Assembly (NCBI RefSeq): GCF_022984075.1
Contig: NZ_JALAAD010000001.1
Coordinates: 972,455 to 1,036,454 of the forward strand
From: Synechococcus sp. C9
GTDB lineage: Bacteria > Cyanobacteriota > Cyanobacteriia > Gloeomargaritales > Gloeomargaritaceae
DNA: 64,000 bases
Direction: 5' to 3'
This document shows, in pieces, positions 26,214 to 35,513 of this stretch. The position numbers and the translations under genes were made by a program. The notes beneath the pieces are model-generated. The model made no database searches and was not told the DNA's origin. It saw nothing but the letters and a program-made list of their open reading frames with translations. The stretch's first letter is position 1. Each line of letters opens with the position of its first letter.

Positions 26214-26242
26214 ATTTGGGTTGACCCCAGGAGATTCATCCG

Positions 26243-27640
26243 TTGGTTACAATGGGGGCAAATCACGGCTCTGCTATGCTTTCGGATGCGCCCAACCGTC
26301 CTCGTAATGCGGAATTAGGTTTTTCACCCCATCAATTGCCCCCGCAAAATGTGGCGGCGGAGGAGGCGATCCTGGGGGGGATTTTGCTTGACCCGGAAGC
26401 CCTGAGTCGGATTACCCATCTCCTCAAACCGGAATTTTTTTACATCCAGTCCCACCAGGATATTTATCGGGCGGCTCTGAGTTTGCAGATGCAGGGGAAA
26501 CCCACGGATATGACCGCCGTTGCTACCTGGTTGCAGGATCAGGGGTTGTTGGAAAAGGTGGGGGGATCGGCGAAATTGGTGCAGTTGGTGGAGCAGGTGG
26601 TCAGTGCGGTGAACATTGACCAATATGCCGCCCTGGTTGCGGATAAATATCTGCGTCGGCAGTTGATTCAGGCGGGGCAGGACATTCTCCGCTTGGGCTA
26701 TGAAACCAGTTTGCCCATCGAGCAGGTGTTGGATCAGGCGGAACAGCATATTTTTGCCATCTGTCAAAGCCAGCCCCGGCAGGAACTGGTGTCCACCGCC
26801 GAAATGGTCAGCACCATCTGGCAGGAAATCGAGCAACGTTCTGAGGATATGTTGCCGCCGGGGATTACCAGCGGGTTCTACGACCTGGATGCCCTTACCC
26901 AAGGGTTTCAACGTTCGGATTTGATCATTGTGGCGGGTCGTCCTTCGATGGGGAAAACCTCATTTTGTCTGAATATCGCCCGCAACATTGCCGCCACCCA
27001 CCGTCTGCCGGTTGCCCTATTTAGCCTGGAAATGTCCAAGGAACAGTTGGTGTACCGCCTGTTGGCGAGCGAAGCCCGCATTGAGAGCACCCGTCTGCGT
27101 ACCGGGCGCATTGCCGAGCAGGAATGGCCGAACCTGAACCAAGCCATCAGCAATTTGGCGCAATTACCCATCTTTATTGATGATTCCGCCAGTGCCACCT
27201 TGATGGAAATTCGCTCCAAAAGTCGGCGTTTGCAGGCAGAACAGGGGAGTTTGGGGTTGGTTTTAATTGATTACCTGCAACTGATGGACAGTGGCACCAA
27301 CAGCGACAACCGGGTGCTGGAATTGTCCCGCATGACCCGGGGCTTAAAAACCCTCGCCCGGGAATTGCAAGTGCCGGTGATCGTCCTGTCCCAGTTGAGC
27401 CGGGGGGTGGAACATCGCACCAACAAACGCCCGATGCTCTCGGATTTGCGGGAAAGTGGCAGTATCGAACAGGATGCGGACGTGGTGATCATGCTCTACC
27501 GGGATGAATATTACAACCCGGACACCCCCGAACGGGGCGTATCGGAAGTGATCATTGCCAAACACCGGAATGGGCCAACCGGGGTGGCCAAAATGTTATT
27601 TGATTCAAGTTTCACCCAGTTCCGCAATATGAAACATTAG
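26243..27640 (+). CDS. dnaB: Replicative DNA helicase
   Basis: The 465-residue hexameric helicase of the replication fork has an N-terminal DnaB domain starting LPPQNVAAEEAILGGILLDP. The RecA-like C-domain has Walker A VAGRPSMGKTSFCLNIARN and the H4-type motif SLGLVLIDYLQLMD. DLRESGSIEQDADVVIML carries the arginine-finger region. No intein is present (the family often has one). The TTG at 26243 has the best-spaced SD (AGGAGA). ATGs at 26252 and 26276 are alternatives and would lose only poorly conserved residues. Confidence 0.96.
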   Translation: MVTMGANHGSAMLSDAPNRPRNAELGFSPHQLPPQNVAAEEAILGGILLDPEALSRITHLLKPEFFYIQSHQDIYRAALSLQMQGKPTDMTAVATWLQDQGLLEKVGGSAKLVQLVEQVVSAVNIDQYAALVADKYLRRQLIQAGQDILRLGYETSLPIEQVLDQAEQHIFAICQSQPRQELVSTAEMVSTIWQEIEQRSEDMLPPGITSGFYDLDALTQGFQRSDLIIVAGRPSMGKTSFCLNIARNIAATHRLPVALFSLEMSKEQLVYRLLASEARIESTRLRTGRIAEQEWPNLNQAISNLAQLPIFIDDSASATLMEIRSKSRRLQAEQGSLGLVLIDYLQLMDSGTNSDNRVLELSRMTRGLKTLARELQVPVIVLSQLSRGVEHRTNKRPMLSDLRESGSIEQDADVVIMLYRDEYYNPDTPERGVSEVIIAKHRNGPTGVAKMLFDSSFTQFRNMKH

Positions 27641-27693
27641 GTGTTGAAAGACATAGGTGTGTATTAACTGTGAGCAAAAATCTTATACTTAGC

Positions 27694-27772
27694 AGGGCAC
27701 CTCTCTCAATTCAAAGTTAGCGGTCGCAGGGCACCGCCTCGTACTTGGTTCTACAGATATCTAAGATGGCTA
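27694..27772. repeat. Truncated family A/B hybrid repeat
   Basis: The left end is AGGGCACCTCTCTCAATTCA with core GGTCGCAGGGCACCGCCTCG and TACTTGGTTCTA. The expected right arm of family A is replaced by a short B-like end (AAGATGGCTATGGC). It lies between dnaB and the convergent kinase gene. Confidence 0.55.
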
Positions 27773-27794
27773 TGGCAATCACATTAACCTGAAA

Positions 27795-30700
27795 TTAAGC
27801 AATCAAGGGTTCGATCAGGGCAATGAGTGGCTCAATTTGCACCTGTTTGACCATACGTTGCAGGGTGGTGGCTAACTCCCCATTATCTGCACTAATTTGG
27901 CTGATCAGTTGATTCATTTTGCGGTTATTGAGACTAATGGCGGCACGATGAAATTCCCGTAACCAATCCTTGGGTAACACCTGCAAATCCGCCTGGGTTA
28001 AGGCTGGGGAAGTTGGCGATGCGGTTGCCGTTTGAGAACGGTCGGTTTCGTAGATAAATTTTAATCCTAAAAATTGCTCTAATTTAGCAAAAATAGTAGC
28101 TTCTCGGTAGGGTTTCATCACAAAATCATCAAATCCTGACGCTAAAGCATGGCGTTTTTCTTCCTCAAAGACACTGGCAGAAAGGGCAATGATAATAGGT
28201 TTAGGAATTTCGGAAGCGTGGGATCGAATATACTTGGTGGCTTCCATACCGTTCATTACTGGCATTTGTAAATCCATCCAGATCAGATGGGGTTGCCAGG
28301 CTTGCCAGATTTCAATCGCTTCTTGACCGTTGGTGGCTTCCCGGGAACTTAACCCCACCGACGCTAATAAGGCTTTTAAGACTTGCCGATTTTCTAACTT
28401 ATCATCCACGATGAGTAGGCGATATTCGGGTTGCCCTGGTGCGACAGATTTAACTGTTTTCGGGGTTGATGCCGCCACCGATTCAATACTACTTAATTCG
28501 GCTTGAATGGTGAAACTAAAAGTAGTACCTACGCCCTTTTCACTGGTGACGGTAATATCCCCACCCATCAGCTGGACAAACTGACGGGAAATGGCTAATC
28601 CTAAACCCGTGCCTTCGCTGACTTTTTTGCTGGTATCAGTTTGCACAAAGGCTTGAAATAATTGCCCCAATTCCTCAGGGGTCATGCCCACGCCGGTATC
28701 CGTTACGGCAAATTGGAGGGTACAATTTCGCTCCGTGCGTCCTAAGGGTTTTACCACCACAGAAACCCCACCTTCTTTGGTAAATTTGATGGCATTGCCA
28801 ATCAGATTGATTAACACCTGCCGCAGTTTATTTTCATCGGTTTGGATGGCTTGGGGCAGGTCGGGACTGAGTTCAAAAATTAAGCGCAAATTTTTCGCCT
28901 GCGCCCGCACATTCAACATATCCTGAATAGTTTTGAGCATCTGGTGTAAATCGAAACTGGAGGGTTGGAGGACGAGTTTACCCGCCTCGATTTTCGCCAT
29001 ATCTAAAACGTCATTGATTAAATTTAATAAATGCTCCCCACTGCGGTTGATGGTGCCGACGGTTTCCCGTTGTTTTTCGGTAAGGTGGGGGTCACGGTTG
29101 AGGATTTGGCTAAACCCAATGATCGCATTTAAGGGGGTGCGTAATTCATGGCTCATATTCGCCAGAAAAGTACTTTTGGCACGGTTGGCACTTTCCGCTT
29201 TTTGGCGAGCTTCTTCGAGTTGCTGTTCAAAGTCTTTGCGTTGGGTAATGTCAAAAATGACCCCATCCCGATAACGGATTTCGCCGGTGTCGTCCTGCGC
29301 CCCCTGTCCCCGTTCATTGACCCAACCGATTTGACCATCCGCCCGCTGAATCCGATATTCAATTTCGTAAGTATGATTTTTCACCCGACTGTTCAAAATG
29401 GCAGTTAACACCATGTCTTGATCTTCTGGCAAAATCAAATCCCAATACTGCCGCTCTCCCTGAAGAAATTCCCGGGCGGGATAACCGGTAATCCGCTCAA
29501 TCGGGTCCGAAAGATAAATGAAATCATAGCCGTCCATGCGTTGGGAACGAAATACCATCCCCGGAATGTTGCTGGTGAGGGTGCGAAACTGCCGCTCACT
29601 CGCCTGTACCTGTTGGGTGCGCTGTGCCACCCGGTCTTCCAGTTCCCGGTTCAGGGTTTCCAGTTGGGTGAAGGAATCCGCCAGTTGCTGGGACATTTGG
29701 TTAAAACTGTGGGCGAGTTGCGCCAACTCCCAAATCCCCCCCACCGCTACCTGCCGTCCCCGCTCCCCCCGGGCGATGGCTTGGGTGGCTTGCACCAATG
29801 CCTGCACCGGTTGGCTAAATTGACGGCTCAGAAAAAACCCCACCCCCAGGGCAATGACCAGGGTTACCCCGCACCAAAAGGCGGTCAGGGTATTGCCTGC
29901 GTAAATCTGTTCCAGGAAATCCCGCTCGGGCACCACCAGCACCAGCAACCAATCCAATCCCCTGGGGTCCTGGTAGGGCACCGCATGGAGAAAATGGGCT
30001 GACCCACCCAAATCCACCCGCACTGGCTCCGGCGTGGGTCGCTTGCCCTGGGGTTGCCCGGCTAACCAACGGGCGGCTTGCCGAATCAGGGGATGGGGAC
30101 TCTCCGTTGCCTTCAGCCGCTCCCGATTCTGTAGTAAGCTCACCTCATCGCCAGTGGAATCCGCCACCACCAAGCCCGCCGGATCGATGATAAATGCTTC
30201 CCCGCTCCGACCAATCCTGAGACTGCTGAGAAATTCACTCAAACGGGTGAGTTCCACATCGGCTCCCGTTGCCCCCAACACCTTCCCCTGGGGGGTTTTC
30301 ACCACCTGCGCCGCCGTAATCGCCAACCGCCCCGTGCTAAAGGAGACGTACACATCCGACCAAACCGGACTGTCCTGGGTCAGGGCTTTTTGATACCAGG
30401 GACGGGTGCGGCTATCAAAACGTTGGGCAGGAGCGGGAACCTGGTGTTGCATCCCCCGTTGCCCTTGGTTATTGAGGGTAAACTCCAGCCCGGTATTGAA
30501 ATACAACCGCAGGCTATTGTCCTCTAAACGCCGACGCACGCCGATAAACCGACCATCGGTGGCTGAGCCAAAATAAATAACCCGCAGTTGGGGTTGCAGG
30601 GTCATCTGTCGCCACAGATAGAGTTCCCCTTTGGGAGGTTGGGTTTGGATGAGATTCTGGCGGGCTAAATCCGCATTGAACGCCACCAGCTTGGGGGCAA

Positions 30701-30881
30701 AGTCCAAAAAATCATCCAATTCCCTGCGTACCCGCTCGGCAATCTCGGTTTGCAACCCCTGCGCCACCACCTGCACCGACTGTTGACCATTGCGAAAGGA
30801 TAAATAGCCGACCAGCCCCGTCGCCAAGGTGGTCACCACCACAAACGGCACCGTCACCACCCACCGCAGTCGCCAAGCCAT
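27795..30881 (-). CDS. Membrane hybrid sensor histidine kinase/response regulator
   Basis: The domains of this 1028-residue protein in order are: membrane helix (about 8-28), periplasmic Cache-type sensor (35-320), second helix (333-352), HAMP (353-405), PAS/PAC (430-550), HisKA with phospho-His H578 in ANMSHELRTPLNAIIGF, HATPase (685-795; N-box INLIGNAIKF, G-boxes DTGVGM and GTGLGL), and receiver with phospho-Asp D870 in WMDLQMPVMNG. About 75 residues of unassigned helix (TLQRMVKQVQ) close it, with a position suggesting a degenerate HPt, but no phospho-His motif is evident. It starts 3 nt after the response regulator gene, in one operon. Ligand unknown. Confidence 0.93.
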   Translation of the reverse strand: MAWRLRWVVTVPFVVVTTLATGLVGYLSFRNGQQSVQVVAQGLQTEIAERVRRELDDFLDFAPKLVAFNADLARQNLIQTQPPKGELYLWRQMTLQPQLRVIYFGSATDGRFIGVRRRLEDNSLRLYFNTGLEFTLNNQGQRGMQHQVPAPAQRFDSRTRPWYQKALTQDSPVWSDVYVSFSTGRLAITAAQVVKTPQGKVLGATGADVELTRLSEFLSSLRIGRSGEAFIIDPAGLVVADSTGDEVSLLQNRERLKATESPHPLIRQAARWLAGQPQGKRPTPEPVRVDLGGSAHFLHAVPYQDPRGLDWLLVLVVPERDFLEQIYAGNTLTAFWCGVTLVIALGVGFFLSRQFSQPVQALVQATQAIARGERGRQVAVGGIWELAQLAHSFNQMSQQLADSFTQLETLNRELEDRVAQRTQQVQASERQFRTLTSNIPGMVFRSQRMDGYDFIYLSDPIERITGYPAREFLQGERQYWDLILPEDQDMVLTAILNSRVKNHTYEIEYRIQRADGQIGWVNERGQGAQDDTGEIRYRDGVIFDITQRKDFEQQLEEARQKAESANRAKSTFLANMSHELRTPLNAIIGFSQILNRDPHLTEKQRETVGTINRSGEHLLNLINDVLDMAKIEAGKLVLQPSSFDLHQMLKTIQDMLNVRAQAKNLRLIFELSPDLPQAIQTDENKLRQVLINLIGNAIKFTKEGGVSVVVKPLGRTERNCTLQFAVTDTGVGMTPEELGQLFQAFVQTDTSKKVSEGTGLGLAISRQFVQLMGGDITVTSEKGVGTTFSFTIQAELSSIESVAASTPKTVKSVAPGQPEYRLLIVDDKLENRQVLKALLASVGLSSREATNGQEAIEIWQAWQPHLIWMDLQMPVMNGMEATKYIRSHASEIPKPIIIALSASVFEEEKRHALASGFDDFVMKPYREATIFAKLEQFLGLKFIYETDRSQTATASPTSPALTQADLQVLPKDWLREFHRAAISLNNRKMNQLISQISADNGELATTLQRMVKQVQIEPLIALIEPLIA

Positions 30882-30884
30882 AAC

Positions 30885-31409
30885 CTAAACCGAAGCGGGA
30901 TCGACCCCGTAGTAGCCCAGTACTTCTTCCAGGCGTTTGACCCGCTGGCGCAACTGCCGCACCTCCCGTTCCCGCTCTTCCAACGCCCGCCCCCGGTCTT
31001 CGAGGATTCGTTGCAGGAGGGCATTTTGCAAATGGGCTTCCACCCGTGCCACCACCTCCGCCGCCTGAAACGGCTTGGGAATGTAATCCACCCCGCCGGT
31101 TTCAAAAGCCCGTACCTTGTCCTGGGCATCATCCAACGCACTGATAAATAGCACCGGAATCCCCCAGGTGCTGGAATCAGATTTCAATTTGGCGCACACC
31201 TCATAGCCATCCATCCCCGGCATCATAATATCCAGGAGGATCAAATCCGGGGGTTCCGCCGCCACCGCCCGTAGAGCCATCGCCCCGTCAATCGCCCGCC
31301 GCACCTCGTAACCATGCCCCGTGAGCAAGTCATCCAGGACATCCAGATTCTCCAGGGTGTCATCCACCACCAAGATCGTCCCCCGGGAGAGTGATTCTGC
31401 TGATTCCAT
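30885..31409 (-). CDS. Single-domain response regulator with coiled-coil tail
   Basis: In this 174-residue protein the receiver domain (about 11-125) has acidic pocket VVDDTLEN, phospho-Asp D60 in LILLDIMMPGMDGYEV, and the Lys in DYIPKPF. The tail (about 135-168) is charged coiled coil (RILEDRGRALEEREREVRQL). No output domain follows. It precedes the hybrid kinase gene with 3 nt between them. Such a pair resembles cyanobacterial multistep phosphorelays, where the small regulator may act in signal passing or dimerisation (inference). Confidence 0.9.
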   Translation of the reverse strand: MESAESLSRGTILVVDDTLENLDVLDDLLTGHGYEVRRAIDGAMALRAVAAEPPDLILLDIMMPGMDGYEVCAKLKSDSSTWGIPVLFISALDDAQDKVRAFETGGVDYIPKPFQAAEVVARVEAHLQNALLQRILEDRGRALEEREREVRQLRQRVKRLEEVLGYYGVDPASV

Positions 31410-31435
31410 CTCTCCCTCCCCAGCTAAGTTTGAAC

Positions 31436-31702
31436 CTAAAATCCACCCCGACGGTTGTCATCCCGAGGGCGAGCCTTATTCACCCGCAACTGCCGCCCCA
31501 TCCATTCCGCCCCATCCAGAGCGGTAATCGCCTTGTCCTCCGCCTCATCCTCCGCCATTTCCACAAAGGCAAAGCCCCGCATTCGTCCCGTTTCCCGATC
31601 CATCGGCAGGGTGATCCGTTTCACCGACCCGTATTCCGAAAAAACTTCCTTCAAGTCCTGCTCAGTCGCTTTGAAGGACAAATTGCCCACATAGATGGTC
31701 AT
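31436..31702 (-). CDS. RRM-type RNA-binding protein
   Basis: The 88-residue protein has a single RNA recognition motif: RNP2 IYVGNL at the start and RNP1 RGFAFVEM near residue 42. A short basic tail ends DDNRRGGF. These cyanobacterial Rbp proteins are often cold-induced and bind mRNA, some helping target photosystem mRNAs to the thylakoid. The ATG at 31702 fits the conserved start MTIYVGNL. An open frame 20 codons further upstream is not homologous-looking. It lies immediately downstream of the two-component operon (26 nt before its first gene's end, same strand). Confidence 0.9.
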   Translation of the reverse strand: MTIYVGNLSFKATEQDLKEVFSEYGSVKRITLPMDRETGRMRGFAFVEMAEDEAEDKAITALDGAEWMGRQLRVNKARPRDDNRRGGF

Positions 31703-31929
31703 AACCTGAACCTGATAAAAATGCCCACTGCCATGACGGAATCGGCTAAGACCAAATCCCATTCACACCTAGGGCGGAACCATGTTTATCATAACCGTTG
31801 CTGTCAATTCTGTCAGGCGGTAATCAAGAAACATTTATTTATATTTATTTACATTTGTTCATGTTTATTCATGTTTTGTCCGCCATCCTCGCCCTGATAG
31901 GATAGGGACAGTGATTTTGGACGGTATTC

Positions 31930-32343
31930 ATGGCTGAGGCATCGCCGATCCCCCTGTATCCGGGGAGTACGCTGATGGGGGAATATCCCAGTGGGGACGG
32001 GATTGACCAGGTTTATGGTACCCCTGACCTCCTGCCCAAGGTTGTGGATTTTTACACCAAACATCTGGGGCAACCCCAGGAACTCGATGCCCGGGGGCTG
32101 AATTTAACCGAAAATACCATCATGCCCCAACTGGCGCAAATCTCCTGGGTACGAACCTGCCTGCACCAACAGAAGGTGGTCTATCATCGGGTGGGACTAA
32201 CGCCCGTGATCCCGCAAAAGCAAACTGCGGTGATGGGAGCCAATCAGGACAAAATCCCGGTGGAGGTGGGGAAAACTGGCTACAAAACCCTAATTTGCAT
32301 TGGACGCAAACAAATGCCCCAAGCGACCCCTGCCAAGCCCTAG
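31930..32343 (+). CDS. Hypothetical protein, 137 residues
   Basis: No family is recognised. The segment IPLYPGSTLMGEYPSGDGID, with LPKVVDFYTKHLGQPQELD following, resembles a recurring small alpha/beta unit of secreted proteins ('YPG...t.d....VvdFYkk.L'), but there is no signal peptide. The last about 20 residues are basic and Pro-rich. It is monocistronic, starting with ATG at 31930, followed by nested repeats. Real gene status is likely but not certain. Confidence 0.5.
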   Translation: MAEASPIPLYPGSTLMGEYPSGDGIDQVYGTPDLLPKVVDFYTKHLGQPQELDARGLNLTENTIMPQLAQISWVRTCLHQQKVVYHRVGLTPVIPQKQTAVMGANQDKIPVEVGKTGYKTLICIGRKQMPQATPAKP

Positions 32344-32352
32344 TATTTTTTT

Positions 32353-32556
32353 CATAGCAATCTTAAATGAGAATGGCACAGGGGTTCCGTCGTGGGTTTT
32401 GTAGAGTTTTTGTGCGTTATCGTAGTTTCAAATAAGTTTGCAACATTCGCCTTTACCTACAACCTCTGTCCTAAAAGGGGATAGAGCAATTGCAAATACC
32501 TAAAAAATTTGCATTCTAAATTGAAATGACTATAATCAGGCAAGTAGGATGGCTGG
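32353..32556. repeat. Composite repeat: family C element inserted in a family B element
   Basis: The B left part (CATAGCAATCTTAAATGAGA, GGGGTTCCGTCGTGGGTTTT) breaks off at about 32418. A C element in reverse orientation follows (GTTTGCAACATTCGCCTTTA ... AAATTGAAATGACTATA, ending 32534). B then resumes with ATCAGGCAAGTAGGATGGCT. This is evidence of nested insertion. Confidence 0.65.
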
Positions 32557-32577
32557 ATTCCTACGGACTGCCCAAGG

Positions 32578-33999
32578 TTAGGTAACGTGTTCTAACATCA
32601 ATTTCGACCGTTTGAGCGTATCCGGCGGGGAAATGGGATAATCCCCGGTAAAGCAAGCAGAACAGAACTTTTGGGGTGCTTCCCCGGTGGCGGCTAACAT
32701 CCCCGCCCAACTCAGGTAGGCGAGGGAATCCACCTCCAAATGCTGGCTAATTTCGCTCACCGACAGGCGGGCGGCGATCAGTTGATCCTGATTGTCCGTG
32801 TCAATCCCATAAAAGCAGGGATGGGTCACCGGGGGGGACGAAATCCGCATATGCACCTCCCGCACCCCCGCCTCCCGCAACGCCCGCACCAACTTGCGAC
32901 TCGTAGTGCCCCGCACAATGGAATCATCCACCACCACCACCCGTTGGGATTGGAGCACATCCCGCAGGGGGTTGAGCTTCATGCGAATGCCCGTTTCCCG
33001 CATGGTCTGGGTGGGTTGGATAAAGGTGCGCCCCACATAGCGGTTTTTGATCAACCCCTCGGCGTAGGGAATGCCACTGGCTTGGGCAAACCCAATGGCG
33101 GCGGGCACCCCCGAATCCGGCACCGCAATCACCAAATCCGCCGATACCGGGGCTTCCTGTGCCAAAACTTCCCCCAACCGGCGGCGATAGCTGTACAAAC
33201 TACCCCCTTCCATCACACTATCCGGGCGGGCGAAATAAATCATTTCAAATACACACAATTTCCGTTGCGCCCGCTGCCACTGCCCACAGGTGAACCCCTC
33301 CGGCGTGATCCAGACCCATTCCCCCGGCTCCACCTCCCGCAGATAATCCGCCCCGATAATATCCAACGCACAGGTTTCCGAAGCCAACACCAAACCCCGT
33401 TCCCCCAAAGTTCCCAACACCAAAGGACGCACCCCGTAGCTATCCCGCAGTCCCAAAATCCCCGCTGGTGTGCCAATCACCAGACTAAACGCCCCCTGAC
33501 ATTGGTGCGCCATCTGCACCGCCCCCGTCACCCAGTCCGCCCCCCCGTCCACCGCCTGCGCCAGCAACTGCGCCATGATCTCCGAATCCGTGGTGGAATA
33601 GAGGGGATACCGTTCCGGCGATAACTGCTGACGTAATTCTAATGTATTAACAAGATTGCCATTATGCGCCAGCGCCAATTCCCCCAAACGGGAAGACACC
33701 ACCACCGGCTGGGCATTTACCACCCGACTGCTCCCGGTTGTGGAATAGCGGTTGTGCCCCACCGCCCACTGCCCCGGCAATTCCCGCAAAATTTCCTCCC
33801 GAAACACCTGGGACACCAGCCCCATATGCTTGTAACAATGCACCCGCCCCTGGTCAAAAGTGGCAATCCCCGCCGATTCCTGACCCCGGTGTTGCAGGGC
33901 GTACAGACCAAAATAGGCTAATTTCGCGACCTCCTGCCCTGGGGCATAGACCCCAAACACACCACAGGCTTCTTCCGGCTTGTCAGGACGAATGTTCAT
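32578..33999 (-). CDS. purF: Amidophosphoribosyltransferase
   Basis: The first committed step of purine synthesis makes phosphoribosylamine from PRPP and glutamine. The 473-residue protein is class II glutaminase: an 11-residue propeptide precedes the nucleophile C12 in EEACGVFGVYAP. ALQHRGQESAGIA follows. The PRTase domain has the PRPP loop VVVVDDSIVRGTTSRKLV. Four later cysteines (for instance CFYGID and FCSACFTGDYP) suggest the Fe-S cluster of the Bacillus-type enzyme. A terminator-like hairpin separates it from the DUF4912 gene upstream. Confidence 0.96.
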   Translation of the reverse strand: MNIRPDKPEEACGVFGVYAPGQEVAKLAYFGLYALQHRGQESAGIATFDQGRVHCYKHMGLVSQVFREEILRELPGQWAVGHNRYSTTGSSRVVNAQPVVVSSRLGELALAHNGNLVNTLELRQQLSPERYPLYSTTDSEIMAQLLAQAVDGGADWVTGAVQMAHQCQGAFSLVIGTPAGILGLRDSYGVRPLVLGTLGERGLVLASETCALDIIGADYLREVEPGEWVWITPEGFTCGQWQRAQRKLCVFEMIYFARPDSVMEGGSLYSYRRRLGEVLAQEAPVSADLVIAVPDSGVPAAIGFAQASGIPYAEGLIKNRYVGRTFIQPTQTMRETGIRMKLNPLRDVLQSQRVVVVDDSIVRGTTSRKLVRALREAGVREVHMRISSPPVTHPCFYGIDTDNQDQLIAARLSVSEISQHLEVDSLAYLSWAGMLAATGEAPQKFCSACFTGDYPISPPDTLKRSKLMLEHVT

Positions 34000-34097
34000 G
34001 GGGTGACCCGCATAGGTTTAACCTAATCTTAACAATGAACCGTACCCACCCCTAGGGTATCGTCAGAAATTTTCCTTGGCGACCCTATCCCCAAAAG

Positions 34098-34127
34098 CAT
34101 ACCCCCCGATAGGCACCGAGGGGCATG
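34098..34127 (-). terminator. Probable intrinsic terminator after the DUF4912 gene
   Basis: On the minus strand an 11-bp stem (CATGCCCCTCG / CGGGGGGTATG, two G-T wobbles) encloses an 8-nt loop and is followed by CTTTT. On the plus strand the same hairpin is followed by GGTTTTT. Its place between the DUF4912 stop and the purF start, both minus strand, fits termination of the former. Confidence 0.6.
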
Positions 34128-34155
34128 GGTTTTTATGGTTTTGGCAGGGATGAAC

Positions 34156-35394
34156 TTAACCGAGCAACCATTCTTCCACCGCTTCTTCCCGGGTGTTGGT
34201 GCGCCGTGCCAGGGTACGCCGGTCAAAGGTCATGTGGATTTCCCGGTTTTGCTCCCCATCGGCGGCGACCGCAAAGATCGGGAAGTCCAGGTTGCCATCC
34301 GGGAAGCTCATCTGGAAGCGGAAGGTACCATCGGGATTCAACTTGATCCGCCGTCCCCCCACGGTCACGGTGGCATCCGGTTCCGTTGCCCCGTAAACGA
34401 TCAATTCCGCATCCGCCACCAACCAGAATTTCCGGGGACGAATCGGCGGCATGGAAGCGGCAAAGCCAATCCCCGACATCCCCACAGCGGACATGGTCGG
34501 AATCGCCCAGCGCCCAATCCCAGACGGGAACACATAGGAACTGATGGCAAACTCCGCACTACTGACGATGGAACCGGGGACGTGTTGCATGGAGCCATAC
34601 AGGGAACCAGCCACCCGCATTGATTCCGCCCCCGCCGCCAATTGCATGATTTCATCGTAAATGGGGGCATCCGTCGCTGGAACCTGCCGCTCACTGGGGG
34701 GCACCAACTGGAAGAATGTCCGACCCCGCAGGTCTTCGTTAAAATCCACCGTTATAAAGTGGTCTTCGACCCAATCCGAGGGATACACCGGGGGAATCCG
34801 CACCGGTGCCGAACGAGCCAAGCTCAACCACCGCCCATCGGCACAACGGTAGCCAATTTCCACCACATAATCCCGGTCACTCACCGGAATGGGCAAGTAC
34901 CACTCCCGTGCCAACTCATCACAGGCGTACTCCTGCACACTGTGGGGCGCCTGCACCGCCAGATTGATCCCCGTGGCATCGTACAACCGCAGGGCAAGCT
35001 GTTGTCCTCCCTGACGCCGCCGCTCCTCCCGTACCTCGTTGGGAATATCCCAATAGGCATAAGCCCACTGGGGGTCACGGGGCATGAGAACGATCCGGGT
35101 TTCCCCATAGCCGCCCGGTAAATCCGGCAATCCTTGATCCACATCCTTCAAAGCGGTCGCTACGCTGGTCTGCGCCGGTTCAGTCAATGCTTCTTTCACA
35201 GTGTCCACGGTGGTTTGCGCCTCCTGCATCATGGGGGAATAGTGGGAATAGGTGGTCTGGAGTTCAGCCGCCCGAATGGCAGTCACTAAATAGGACTTAC
35301 GCATCCGGCTGTATCGGGAAATGCCCAGTTCACTGGCCCGACGGCGCAGTTCCCGCAGGGTCATCTCCTCAAGCGGCGTAGGTTCTTGGGTCAT
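34156..35394 (-). CDS. DUF4912 domain protein with N-terminal Rho_N/SAP-like motif
   Basis: In this 412-residue protein the N-terminus has a short helix-extended-helix unit, LEEMTLRELRRRASELGISR then YSRMRKSYLVTAI (about 8-40), resembling Rho N-terminal or SAP nucleic-acid-binding folds. After a linker, residues about 95-235 match the DUF4912 beta-sandwich (MPRDPQWAYAYWDIPNEVRE, WLSLARSAPVRIPP). A second beta-rich domain (about 315-412) includes DAELIVYGATEPDATVTVGG and FRFQMSFPDGNLDFPIFAVA. The ATG at 35394 was chosen. The frame is open 41 codons further upstream. It is highly conserved in cyanobacteria, function unknown. Confidence 0.8.
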   Translation of the reverse strand: MTQEPTPLEEMTLRELRRRASELGISRYSRMRKSYLVTAIRAAELQTTYSHYSPMMQEAQTTVDTVKEALTEPAQTSVATALKDVDQGLPDLPGGYGETRIVLMPRDPQWAYAYWDIPNEVREERRRQGGQQLALRLYDATGINLAVQAPHSVQEYACDELAREWYLPIPVSDRDYVVEIGYRCADGRWLSLARSAPVRIPPVYPSDWVEDHFITVDFNEDLRGRTFFQLVPPSERQVPATDAPIYDEIMQLAAGAESMRVAGSLYGSMQHVPGSIVSSAEFAISSYVFPSGIGRWAIPTMSAVGMSGIGFAASMPPIRPRKFWLVADAELIVYGATEPDATVTVGGRRIKLNPDGTFRFQMSFPDGNLDFPIFAVAADGEQNREIHMTFDRRTLARRTNTREEAVEEWLLG

Positions 35395-35513
35395 AGGTTT
35401 AGAACCCGGTACCGGGATCGCAACGTTAACTACAAATTTAGGCACAAATCCCCAGGGGATCAAGCCGCTCCACCCCCCATTTTCCCCGTTTTTCCCTAAA
35501 AATCGCTTAAATA

